Below, piece after piece: positions 1 to 8,133 of a stretch of 20,030 nucleotides of DNA (the stretch's first letter is position 1; every line of letters begins with the position of its first letter). A program made the translations under genes and the position numbers. The notes beneath the pieces are model-generated. The model saw only the letters and a program-made list of their open reading frames with translations, was not told where the DNA came from and ran no database searches. The stretch is taken from positions 1 to 20,030 of the forward strand of contig SKVC01000026.1 in the NCBI GenBank assembly GCA_007129655.1, written 5' to 3'. The stretch is from Thermoplasmata archaeon (GTDB lineage Archaea; Thermoplasmatota; Thermoplasmata; Halarchaeoplasmatales; Halarchaeoplasmataceae).

Positions 1-2
1 TA

Positions 3-1517
3 AATGGTCCCGAATACAATCTAAATTTTGACGGAATACCGCTTTACGATGTGGAATCACATATCTCCAATGATGAGGTGATCGTTGTTGGTGATGGATT
101 CTTTGGTATATATGAATTCTACAATGCTTGGATCGATAACAAACCCCCGTCAGGATTAGAAGGAAACGAGGTATTTAGAGGCGTTACATGGGTAGAAAAT
201 TCCGAAGCCTATGTCGTTGGTGATGACGGTACAAATGGTATTTATTATCATTATCGTTCGGACCATCATTCTATTTCACGACTATCTGATCCCCAGGAAC
301 CCGCAAACACACAAAACGGTATCTCTTCCACCGGAGGAGGCACGCCAAAAATAATGTCCGTCGGTGACGACGGCATACATAGTTCATTTATGATATCTCG
401 TACATCTGCTTTTAAAGATGTTTTAACTGAAAATAGTTTACAAGAAGATGCTTTAACAAACAGTGGTATACCTGAGATAGAGCATGTTGAAATCTATGAT
501 AGCACCGGTAATCCGAGATTGAACACACAAATTGATGTTAACTCGCATGGAGACACTTCCAGAATATATTACATCTATGTAAAAGTAACACACGATACTC
601 CGGATAAGTTGAATTATGTTAATGTAAAAGCATGGTTCGATGAACAGTTGGAAGGCGTATTCAGTGAATACCCTCCAGAGGATAATTTACATAAAACTAG
701 AGCATTTAATTTTAGCGCACATTACGACAGTTTAACCGCTACCACTACATTAACTCAAATATATCCATACACAGAAGAGGATGATTATGGTAAACAAACC
801 GAGGTGAGTTTAATCCCAAATGAATGTAATTGGAATTATGAGCACATTTCGGGTATATATATTTGGGAGATTTGGTTTGCCTTTGCACCAGGTCCTCAAA
901 TGCGGTACGCAAATGGTGAGGGGGGAAATTTCTTTGAACCAGTTATAAGTCAATACAAGGATGAAGCACTTAACACGCGTAATACATGGGACTTGCATAT
1001 CGAAGCTTCAGATCTAGACAATAATAAAGTTAATATGTATGCGGAATTTGGTGTATACAAGTTCCTTTCACTTACCATCAACGGTGTACCAGACACATAC
1101 TATGGGACCGGTGCACCTGGAGAAACCATTGAACTTTCAACTCCGAGTTTAGAAATTGTAAAATATAGCGCCAACTGCCCACACCGTGTAAAGGTATACG
1201 CCCAAAGTGACCTTAGGTCAGATACTAGTGAAGATGTAATCCCCGCATCTAATCTTTATTTACAGGGGGGTTACGCTAATCAAACACTTGAAGGTTACGG
1301 AGAGCCAAATGCGGTATACTTGATAGGGGTTGGGGGCGATACTCCGAATTGGAATTTGCCTCGTAACCGGTTTAACTACACTACTACAGCGATCAATACT
1401 ACAGATGAGAGCCAGACAGATTACCCTATATTACGCTGGTGGGTATACATACCTACTGGAACCTCTAGGGGTATATACCGAACTAACATAATCTATGTTA
1501 TCGAACACGAAGGGTAG
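3..1517 (+). CDS. Exported propeller-type protein, 5'-truncated by window edge
   Basis: The reading frame is open to the left edge, so the real start and any signal peptide lie outside; the GTG at 51 is internal. The visible 504 residues begin within the propeller part (strand pattern 'VIVVGDG', 'FRGVTW', 'AYVVGDDG') and continue into a C-terminal domain of about 350 residues shared with the next two genes. Shared landmarks are RLNTQIDVNS, FAPGPQMRYANG, EFGVYKF, YSANC-x-H, PRNRFNYTTTA, a WW pair and the ending YVIEHEG. By analogy with its two complete paralogues it should be exported. There is no C-terminal membrane segment or sorting tail. I do not recognise the C-terminal domain and assign no function. 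Identity as a paralogue is certain from the sequence; localisation is inferred. Confidence 0.85.
   Translation, partial: NGPEYNLNFDGIPLYDVESHISNDEVIVVGDGFFGIYEFYNAWIDNKPPSGLEGNEVFRGVTWVENSEAYVVGDDGTNGIYYHYRSDHHSISRLSDPQEPANTQNGISSTGGGTPKIMSVGDDGIHSSFMISRTSAFKDVLTENSLQEDALTNSGIPEIEHVEIYDSTGNPRLNTQIDVNSHGDTSRIYYIYVKVTHDTPDKLNYVNVKAWFDEQLEGVFSEYPPEDNLHKTRAFNFSAHYDSLTATTTLTQIYPYTEEDDYGKQTEVSLIPNECNWNYEHISGIYIWEIWFAFAPGPQMRYANGEGGNFFEPVISQYKDEALNTRNTWDLHIEASDLDNNKVNMYAEFGVYKFLSLTINGVPDTYYGTGAPGETIELSTPSLEIVKYSANCPHRVKVYAQSDLRSDTSEDVIPASNLYLQGGYANQTLEGYGEPNAVYLIGVGGDTPNWNLPRNRFNYTTTAINTTDESQTDYPILRWWVYIPTGTSRGIYRTNIIYVIEHEG
468..1514 (+). repeat. C-terminal paralogous domain, copy 1 of 3
   Basis: This is the first copy of a domain of about 340-350 residues repeated at 4769-5788 and 7018-8046. 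Invariant features across the three copies are RLNTQIDVN, PGPQMR-ANG, EFGVY-F-SLT, a single cysteine in YSANC-H, PRNRFNYTTTA and a WW/IP-G motif near the end. Confidence 0.8.
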
Positions 1518-1532
1518 AAGTCCACACAATTC

Positions 1533-1600
1533 TTTTATACTCCCTAAGTCAATCTCCCAATAATCTATAAGAGTCGTAGGTTTACCGTATCAAACGGTGA
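1533..1600 (+). promoter_or_regulatory. Candidate promoter and ribosome site of the GLUG-bearing gene
   Basis: TTTTATAC at 1533-1540 is a plausible TATA box, predicting transcription from about 1564. GGTGA at 1596-1600 matches the archaeal anti-Shine-Dalgarno. It lies 3 bases before the ATG at 1604 and 6 before the in-frame ATG at 1607, favouring 1607 as the true start. A weak hairpin (ACCGT 1584-1588 with ACGGT 1594-1598) would cover part of the ribosome site. Confidence 0.35.
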
Positions 1601-1603
1601 AAT

Positions 1604-4600
1604 ATGATGTACGCAAACACCAAAAAAACAGCGGTTATACTCCTCGTTATACTACTCTGCCTCAGCTTCAATTTTCCACCTTCCGATGATAATTCGGTTA
1701 CAGGTATGGACACCGGCAGCAGACCTTTGAGTGGATTAGCCAATGTACCTCCTAGTGTCGATTTTAGAGGAGTAGCCTGGGCGGATAACGGTCAGATAGC
1801 GCTCGTGGTTGGATTAGCCGGCGCTGTTTATAGGTTCGATGCTTATACGGAGTCATGGACTAATCTATCCAGCCAGAACGGTGAAGATTTTTACGGTGTC
1901 GATTGGAGCGGGACAGAGTTCATCATCGTGGGAGATGGTAGAAATCTCGGAACGAATAGTGTGTATCACACCGACGGCTATTATCCTCTGCAGAACATCG
2001 ATGAATGTCCCAAAGTTATGTTCCACGATGTGACGGCAAATAAGAATGAGTTCGTAGCGGTTGGGGATGGAGAAGTATTTAGATACGTCTTAGAAACCTC
2101 CGAAGAAGAATATATACCCGAAGATACGATCATGATATACAACGTACACGATCTCCAGGCAATGAATCAAAATCTGACCGCAAACTACGCACTGGCGAAC
2201 GACATCGACGCCAGGGAGACAAGTGGGTGGAACGGAGGAGCTGGGTTCGAGCCTGTGGGCACAGGTTCATCGACTATAGTAGTCGACCATTTCACAGGCA
2301 GCCTTAACGGCCGTGGTTATACCATCACAGGGTTGCACATAGATCGCCCAACGACACGTTATATCGGCCTTTTTGGAACTATTGGCACAGATGCGGTTGT
2401 GAAGAATGTGGGGTTGATAGATAGCAGCATCACTGGAACGAACAGGGTCGGCGGCCTCGTAGGATACAACTATATGGGCGATGTTTTTAACTCGTATACT
2501 ACTGGGAGCATCACTGGAGATGACAGGGTTGGTGGGCTCATAGGACAGAACGATTGGTTTGCCTATAATTCTTATTCTATGGGATCCGTGACCGGAACAG
2601 ATGTTACTTCAGTAGTTGGCGGGCTCATAGGATTACACACTAGCAGTGGTTCATTGAACAACTCATACTCTACAGGACAAGTAGATGATGGCTGGAATGT
2701 TGGCGGTCTTGTTGGAGAAAATAATGGTGGAATAGTGGAGAATTCATTTTGGGATACCGAAACGTCCGGGCAGATGAACAGCGACGGCGGCACTGGCAAG
2801 ACCACAACAGAAATGATGACCCTCCTTACTTTTGAGGAAGCAAATTGGGACTTCACCAACACTGGTAACTGGTGGATGGCGGACGGCGAAACCCGGCCCT
2901 TCCTCCGTATGGAGTGGTCTACAGAGATAAGCAACAGCCACCAACTGCAGATGATGGCTATGAATCTCTCTGCAGATTATGTGCTCACAGATGATATAGA
3001 CCTCTCTGACGTTCTTGATCCTGCGAGTATGTGGGGCACCAGTCCATCGCAGGGTGCTGGGTTCAAACCTATAGCGATGGATTTTTCAGGTCCGTTTAAG
3101 GGTAGTTTAGATGGCCGAGGACATACTATAACAGGCTTGTTTATCAACCGGCCGAACACTGAAGCTATTGGTTTGTTTGGGTACGTTGACGGTTGGGATG
3201 TATCGATGTTTTTTAATAATGTAGGTCTTGTTGACATCAACATCACAGGAAGAGATTATGTCGGCGGGCTAGTGGCATACAGCATGTCAGGAGCTATGGT
3301 TGACAATTCGTATGCGACGGGAAGTGTGAGCGGAAACGACTGTGTAGGGGGGCTAATAGGGGAGAACTTTGAGAGCTATATTAACAATTCGTTTGCTTCT
3401 GTAAACGTAACTGGTGCATCAGAATGGAGTAATGGTATAGGCGGCTTGGCGGGGACTAACCGTAATAATGCAGATGTCTTTTTGTCAAATTCTTATGCCA
3501 CCGGAAATGTCATGGGAAGCGACAATGTCGGCGGACTTGTAGGATATGTAACTGGACTTAATATTTCTAACTCATATGCTACCGGGCACGTTATCGGGAC
3601 CCGTGACGATGTAGGCGGGTTTGTTGGAAATTTAGATAGCATAAATAACGTTGTATATAATTCCTACTCAACTGGAGATGTCTCGGGAAGAGAAAATGTT
3701 GGTGGTTTCGTCGGATATAATTATCGAGGTAAAGTTTTCAACTCGTATTCCACCGGAAATGTTTCCGGTAACCCCGGAACTACGTACTATGTCGGTGGTT
3801 TCATAGGAAGAAACAATCAAGGCAATATTACCAACTGCTATTCAACTGGAAGAGTCACGTATGAAGGACAAGAAGATCCTGTAGACAAAGGCTTCGCCGG
3901 AGCAGTTGACGCAGATGGTACTTATTACGAGATGAGGGGTAACTTCTGGGACGTTGAAACAAGCGGACAGACGGGCTCGGCAGGCAGCGAAGATTTTGGG
4001 AACGAATTACCTCAGGGCAGAACCACACAAGAGATGAAGGTAATAACCACCTTCACCGGAGCCGAATGGAACATCATATATGTGGCTGATGTAGATAGCC
4101 CTAACCCAGACTACGATTGGAATATAGTTGACACAGAGACGTATCCATTCTTGAGCTGGGAGGGGACATTGCATGAAACCGAACATATTTTGGAGGGGAT
4201 ATGGGAGATAGTCTATGGTACAGACATGAACGAGATATACTACGGACTAACCCCGGCAAATGATAGATATTACATAGTGGGATACAATCATACACGCGGT
4301 GCCGGTGTGATGTATCAAATTCACTACGGGACGTCCGATATGACAGAGATCACTACGACGCCAGACTGGACGGATAGGCGGCTTTATGCCATATCATGGT
4401 GTAGAGATCGGGATTACGGACTGGTCGTCGGTAACCGCACCGTTCAACTATATCAGGGAGGAAACTGGATAGATGTAATCGGTTTCGAAGGTAACGATGA
4501 ATTGTTCGATATTACATGGCTCGACGATAAAGTGGCCTATATCGTTGGTAAGAATACTTCCGGAGTCGGGATCCTTTTCAGTTATACGCACACCCAAAAG

Positions 4601-5791
4601 AGCATCGCGGAAATACCTAAGGGAGGACTGACTCCGAATCCACATTACGGTGTAGCAGTAAGGCCGAATGCTAGTCCGGTTTACGCACTATCTGTGGGTG
4701 ATACGGGTAGTGATAGTGCGTTGAAGATATCTCAGACTTCACAAGCCGCTGATATCATCACAGATGTCCAGTTCCCTAAGATACAAGAGATCGGGATTTA
4801 CGATCACGGAGAAGTAGGCGGTATGCAGAGGTTGAACACGCAGATCGACGTAAACTCAGGTGGAACTGCCACACAGAAGTACACGCTATACGTGTATGTG
4901 GATAACAAAGTTGAAAATGAGATGTTCTCAGTGGATGTTTACGCTTGGTACGACAACGGTATCCTTACAAGTGATTATCCTAACGAAAACGATGAAAATC
5001 GAACGAGAGCGTTCCGGTTCCGTGCGGATTATGACGGTTTTGGAACGACCTTCAGCCAACAATATCCCTATGCCGTAGGTAATCAGAGGGAGGTATCATT
5101 GCTGGTCAACTATTGCGATGCTCAGTACTGGAACAACGGTACTCATGATATATGGGAACTAATCTTCACCTTTGCACCGGGTCCGCAGATGCGTCATGCC
5201 AACGGCTTGGACGGTAATTTCAATGAGCCTGTGTACAGTACCGTTCGTTCGGAAGGCTTGAGCACAACTAATACCTGGAATCTTCATATAAGCGCAAACG
5301 GAGGAGAGTCAAATATGTATGGTGAGTTCGGCGTTTATCGGTTCACCTCGTTGACTCTAGCGGGTGTAACCGGGACATACACCGGTTTAGGAGCACCCGG
5401 GCAGACCATCGAGCTTACTGCGACTTCGTCGACGATCGTTAATTACAGCGCCAACTGCAACCACACCCTAAAGATGTACCTAGAGACCGATCTGATAGGC
5501 GACTCGGGAGTTACAAGAATAGGTGCAACGAATCTAACCTTTAAAGGCGGTTACGGTAATTCAACATTAACCGGTTATGGAGAATTTAACTCGGTTTACA
5601 TCCTCGGTAACATCGGTAGCTGGTACGCTCCGCGTAACCGTTTTAACTACACCACCACAGCTACTAACACTTCTGACGAGAATGGAATGACCGACTATCC
5701 AAATATAATATGGTGGTTGGACATACCCATGGGGATACCGGAAGATGTGTATCGAGCTAATGTAATCTATGTGCTGGAGCATGACGGGTAG
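1604..5791 (+). CDS. Exported seven-bladed propeller protein with GLUG-repeat insertion
   Basis: This is a 1395-residue exported protein. Residues 1-24 form a signal peptide (two lysines, then a leucine-rich core). The mature start carries DTGSRPLSGLA, matching the third paralogue. Propeller-like repeats with a [GD]-[VI]-x-W turn and a VVG/IVG strand start near residues 54, 97, 140, 879, 926, 966 and 1013. Between repeats 3 and 4, residues about 176-852 are two GLUG modules with many VGGLVG and NSYSTG motifs. The conserved C-terminal domain spans about 1055-1395. GLUG repeats are known from large secreted surface and adhesin-like proteins, so a surface or binding role is plausible but inferred. 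ATG 1604 is the first start; ATG 1607 has better ribosome-site spacing. There is no membrane anchor at the C-terminus. Confidence 0.9.
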   Translation: MMYANTKKTAVILLVILLCLSFNFPPSDDNSVTGMDTGSRPLSGLANVPPSVDFRGVAWADNGQIALVVGLAGAVYRFDAYTESWTNLSSQNGEDFYGVDWSGTEFIIVGDGRNLGTNSVYHTDGYYPLQNIDECPKVMFHDVTANKNEFVAVGDGEVFRYVLETSEEEYIPEDTIMIYNVHDLQAMNQNLTANYALANDIDARETSGWNGGAGFEPVGTGSSTIVVDHFTGSLNGRGYTITGLHIDRPTTRYIGLFGTIGTDAVVKNVGLIDSSITGTNRVGGLVGYNYMGDVFNSYTTGSITGDDRVGGLIGQNDWFAYNSYSMGSVTGTDVTSVVGGLIGLHTSSGSLNNSYSTGQVDDGWNVGGLVGENNGGIVENSFWDTETSGQMNSDGGTGKTTTEMMTLLTFEEANWDFTNTGNWWMADGETRPFLRMEWSTEISNSHQLQMMAMNLSADYVLTDDIDLSDVLDPASMWGTSPSQGAGFKPIAMDFSGPFKGSLDGRGHTITGLFINRPNTEAIGLFGYVDGWDVSMFFNNVGLVDINITGRDYVGGLVAYSMSGAMVDNSYATGSVSGNDCVGGLIGENFESYINNSFASVNVTGASEWSNGIGGLAGTNRNNADVFLSNSYATGNVMGSDNVGGLVGYVTGLNISNSYATGHVIGTRDDVGGFVGNLDSINNVVYNSYSTGDVSGRENVGGFVGYNYRGKVFNSYSTGNVSGNPGTTYYVGGFIGRNNQGNITNCYSTGRVTYEGQEDPVDKGFAGAVDADGTYYEMRGNFWDVETSGQTGSAGSEDFGNELPQGRTTQEMKVITTFTGAEWNIIYVADVDSPNPDYDWNIVDTETYPFLSWEGTLHETEHILEGIWEIVYGTDMNEIYYGLTPANDRYYIVGYNHTRGAGVMYQIHYGTSDMTEITTTPDWTDRRLYAISWCRDRDYGLVVGNRTVQLYQGGNWIDVIGFEGNDELFDITWLDDKVAYIVGKNTSGVGILFSYTHTQKSIAEIPKGGLTPNPHYGVAVRPNASPVYALSVGDTGSDSALKISQTSQAADIITDVQFPKIQEIGIYDHGEVGGMQRLNTQIDVNSGGTATQKYTLYVYVDNKVENEMFSVDVYAWYDNGILTSDYPNENDENRTRAFRFRADYDGFGTTFSQQYPYAVGNQREVSLLVNYCDAQYWNNGTHDIWELIFTFAPGPQMRHANGLDGNFNEPVYSTVRSEGLSTTNTWNLHISANGGESNMYGEFGVYRFTSLTLAGVTGTYTGLGAPGQTIELTATSSTIVNYSANCNHTLKMYLETDLIGDSGVTRIGATNLTFKGGYGNSTLTGYGEFNSVYILGNIGSWYAPRNRFNYTTTATNTSDENGMTDYPNIIWWLDIPMGIPEDVYRANVIYVLEHDG
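2129..4159 (+). repeat. Two GLUG-type repeat modules within the propeller gene
   Basis: Module A covers residues about 176-437 and module B about 442-852. Each opens with a LQ-M-A/N-NL-A-Y-L--DID stretch, then GAGF-P, F-GSL-GRG-TI-GL-I-RP and GLFG. GLUG units with a VGGLVG/VGGLIG core and NSY-TG between them follow. Each module ends with FWD-ETSGQ, T-EM, W and PFL-W. I count 4 cores in module A and 7 in module B. The modules are clearly duplicates of one another at protein level. Confidence 0.85.
4769..5788 (+). repeat. C-terminal paralogous domain, copy 2 of 3
   Basis: This is the second copy, residues about 1056-1395 of the GLUG-bearing protein. It shares every landmark listed for copy 1, including the N-Y-T glycosylation-type sequon in NRFNYTTTA. 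Confidence 0.8.
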
Positions 5792-5801
5792 GATACAAAT
5801 A

Positions 5802-5852
5802 TTTTTAAATACCAGCATGTGCGTGTACGTGTAAAGATTACTTAAAAGGTGG
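5802..5852 (+). promoter_or_regulatory. Candidate promoter and ribosome site of third propeller gene
   Basis: TTTTTAAATA at 5802-5811 is a good TATA box in a 65-base gap and predicts a start near 5834. AGGTGG at 5847-5852 is a ribosome site 4 bases before the ATG at 5857. The gene is therefore probably transcribed from its own promoter rather than only by read-through. Confidence 0.45.
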
Positions 5853-5856
5853 TTGC

Positions 5857-8049
5857 ATGAAAAAAATAAAAATTAAGACAACCTCTGTTGTAGTGTGTGC
5901 ACTTTTGATGATAGCCGCTGTAAGCGGGATATCGATTTTAACGGATCAAGGTGTATTTGACACAGCGGAGGCTGCGGATACAGGAGCGAAGCCGATAATT
6001 GGTTTGGCACCTGTGGGTTCAGTTTTAGAAGTAGATCAAGTGGATTTAATTGATATAGCATGGAACTCAGCAGGAACGATAGCTGTAGCTGTAGGGGTAA
6101 GGTTCGTTGACCCAAATTTTATAGGCGCTGCGTATCGATTCGAAGCTAGAACGGAAGAATGGTTTAAATTGACACATAATGATGAAAACGAACTTTATGG
6201 AGTTGCCTGGTGCGATGCCACGCACGGAGGTTCTTTCATCGTAGTCGGCGATGGTACCGACGTGGGATTTAGCAGTGTTGGATATACAGACGGATATGCA
6301 GGTTTACAACCATTTTACGATGGTTTAAACGGAGAAACAATGCGTGGGGTCGCCACTAACAATGTTGACCCGAAACCTTTGGTTGTAGGTAATGGCGGAG
6401 CTTATTATTATGATGGGACGACATGGCAACATATTGGTAATCTAGCATCTGGTGATAATTATAAAGACGTCGTTTACACTAATGGTTTTTATTATATCGT
6501 AGGTGATAGGGAAATTGACTTTGAATATAGGGGTGTATTCTACCGTTTAGCCGATGGAGGACTAAATGCACAATATATATCTCCTCCGAACTACTACGAT
6601 CCTGCAGGATTAGATGTTTTCATGTTCGATTTTCACGGTGTCGATGCCAGAGGCGATAATGTGATCTTAGTGGGAACAAATATCCTTGATGTATACAATG
6701 CAGGAAATTATAAAGGTAAACCTGTTCATTTAGATGATCCCATTGAATACATTTTCCGTGATGTTGCATGGGTAGATGACAAAGTTGCATACCTCGTGGG
6801 ACATGATTTTAGTTTAAACGGATTTTTCTACCAATACAATATAGACTTACACAAGGTATCCGAACTACCCGGTTCTTCAGGTATAGGTAACGCTCAACAT
6901 GGTATTGCAAGAACTGACAGTTCACCCATGATCATTTCAGTTGGAGAATTTGCCAGCGACAGCGCATGGCAGATATCTCAAACCTCCGGCTTTAGCGATA
7001 TCATCGTAAATACATACTATCCACATATCTTGTCTGTAGAAATGTTCGAAGTCGGTCAGCCAGGTAATCGATTGAATACTCAGATCGATGTTAACGCAGA
7101 TGGGCAGATGGACCGTGTTTACGAGCTTCGAGTAGTTGTTAGGCACGAGGTACAAGATATATTAGATATTGTTGGGTTTTCTGCATGGCATGATGGAGGA
7201 GTTATCGGGGACGGAAGCGCGCATCCTGTAGAAGATGATTCTTCTCGAACTCAAGCTTTCCGAGTAGGATGGGATAGGAATGCACTTGCAGGTGATGAAT
7301 TCACTTGGTACTGGCCCACAATAGACGGAGATCAGATGGAAGTAATACCAGGAATTCATGAATATATTGAGCAATCAGGAGCCGACTTTGACCAATTCGA
7401 GATATCCTTCAGATTCATACCGGGACCGCAGATGAGGTTTGCCAATGGTATTGGTGGAGCTTTTAATCCAAATAACAACCCATACAACAAAAACGATGCT
7501 TTGACCACTCCGAACACATGGGACATAGAAGTTCATGCAACAGATTCTCAAGGTGGATTTAACCACTCCTACGATGAATTCGGTGTGTACCGATTCACAT
7601 CGCTGACGGTACAAGGATTACCTGGAGCTTATTCAGCCTCTGCAGCACCGGGCATGACCGATGTACTACTTTCACCGGGTGGAAGTACCAATTTAACGTA
7701 CAGCGCAAATTGTGAACATGCAATCAAAGTGTATCTGGAAACGGATCTGATCGGACAGGATACCGGTATTTCGATACCCGCGAATAACATGCATGTTCAA
7801 GGTGGCGAGCAAATAAAAATACCATTTAACGGATCGGGGGAAATAAATTCTAGATACCTAATAGGCAACGGGTTCGATATTTGGAATACACCCCGTAACC
7901 GATTCAACTATACAACAACCGCAATCGGTACAAACGATGAACTAGGAACACTACACCCACAAATCGAATGGTGGGTCGATATACCCGGGGGAATACCGGA
8001 AGATAGCTACCGTACAAATATCGTGTACGTGCTGGAACACAGCGGATAA
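5857..8049 (+). CDS. Exported seven-bladed propeller protein with conserved C-terminal domain
   Basis: This 730-residue paralogue lacks the GLUG insertion and shows the basic architecture of the family. Residues 1-39 form a signal peptide (MKKIKIK, a hydrophobic core, then AEAA), followed by DTGAKPIIGLA. Seven repeats with a [GD]-[VI]-A-W-like turn and a VVG/IVG strand begin near residues 65, 114, 162, 203, 259, 300 and 348, as expected for a seven-bladed beta-propeller. The unrecognised C-terminal domain is residues about 388-730, with RLNTQIDVN, IPGPQMRFANG, DEFGVYRFTSL, YSANCEH, PRNRFNYTTTA, EWWVDIP and the ending YVLEHSG. It is probably secreted or surface-bound, since no anchor is seen. 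It is the last gene before the membrane/AAA+ operon on the same strand. Ligand and function are unknown. Confidence 0.88.
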   Translation: MKKIKIKTTSVVVCALLMIAAVSGISILTDQGVFDTAEAADTGAKPIIGLAPVGSVLEVDQVDLIDIAWNSAGTIAVAVGVRFVDPNFIGAAYRFEARTEEWFKLTHNDENELYGVAWCDATHGGSFIVVGDGTDVGFSSVGYTDGYAGLQPFYDGLNGETMRGVATNNVDPKPLVVGNGGAYYYDGTTWQHIGNLASGDNYKDVVYTNGFYYIVGDREIDFEYRGVFYRLADGGLNAQYISPPNYYDPAGLDVFMFDFHGVDARGDNVILVGTNILDVYNAGNYKGKPVHLDDPIEYIFRDVAWVDDKVAYLVGHDFSLNGFFYQYNIDLHKVSELPGSSGIGNAQHGIARTDSSPMIISVGEFASDSAWQISQTSGFSDIIVNTYYPHILSVEMFEVGQPGNRLNTQIDVNADGQMDRVYELRVVVRHEVQDILDIVGFSAWHDGGVIGDGSAHPVEDDSSRTQAFRVGWDRNALAGDEFTWYWPTIDGDQMEVIPGIHEYIEQSGADFDQFEISFRFIPGPQMRFANGIGGAFNPNNNPYNKNDALTTPNTWDIEVHATDSQGGFNHSYDEFGVYRFTSLTVQGLPGAYSASAAPGMTDVLLSPGGSTNLTYSANCEHAIKVYLETDLIGQDTGISIPANNMHVQGGEQIKIPFNGSGEINSRYLIGNGFDIWNTPRNRFNYTTTAIGTNDELGTLHPQIEWWVDIPGGIPEDSYRTNIVYVLEHSG
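7018..8046 (+). repeat. C-terminal paralogous domain, copy 3 of 3
   Basis: This is the third copy, residues about 388-730 of the third propeller protein. The landmarks are conserved. It lacks the cysteine that copies 1 and 2 have shortly before the PGPQMR motif. Confidence 0.8.
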
Positions 8050-8061
8050 ACACATTTCTAA

Positions 8062-8098
8062 GGGCACCCGTATAAACGGGTGTCCCACGGAAATTTTT
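8062..8098 (+). terminator. Hairpin plus T-run after the propeller gene
   Basis: GGGCACCCGT (8062-8071) pairs with ACGGGTGTCC (8076-8085) over 10 base pairs with one G-U wobble and a 4-base ATAA loop. Five T residues follow at 8094-8098. It may end the upstream transcript. The T-run overlaps the likely TATA box (TTTTTAATA, 8094-8102) of the next gene. Archaeal termination depends mainly on U-runs, so the hairpin could have another role. Confidence 0.45.
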
Positions 8099-8126
8099 AA
8101 TACAGTTAGAGATAATTCGGTTGGAG
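8094..8126 (+). promoter_or_regulatory. Candidate promoter and ribosome site of the membrane/AAA+ operon
   Basis: TTTTTAATA at 8094-8102 resembles an archaeal TATA box. GGAG at 8123-8126 is a ribosome site 7 bases before the ATG at 8134. The predicted start near 8125 would leave little leader, so either the box or the ribosome site may not be used as drawn. Confidence 0.35.
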
Positions 8127-8133
8127 AAGAAAG

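Noticed and set aside
2400..3900. CRISPR-like or tandem DNA repeat array, suggested by recurring GGCGG/GGTGG and TATTC motifs
   Set aside because: The repeats are imperfect at DNA level and are explained by the GLUG protein repeats, with no identical repeats or spacers of constant length.
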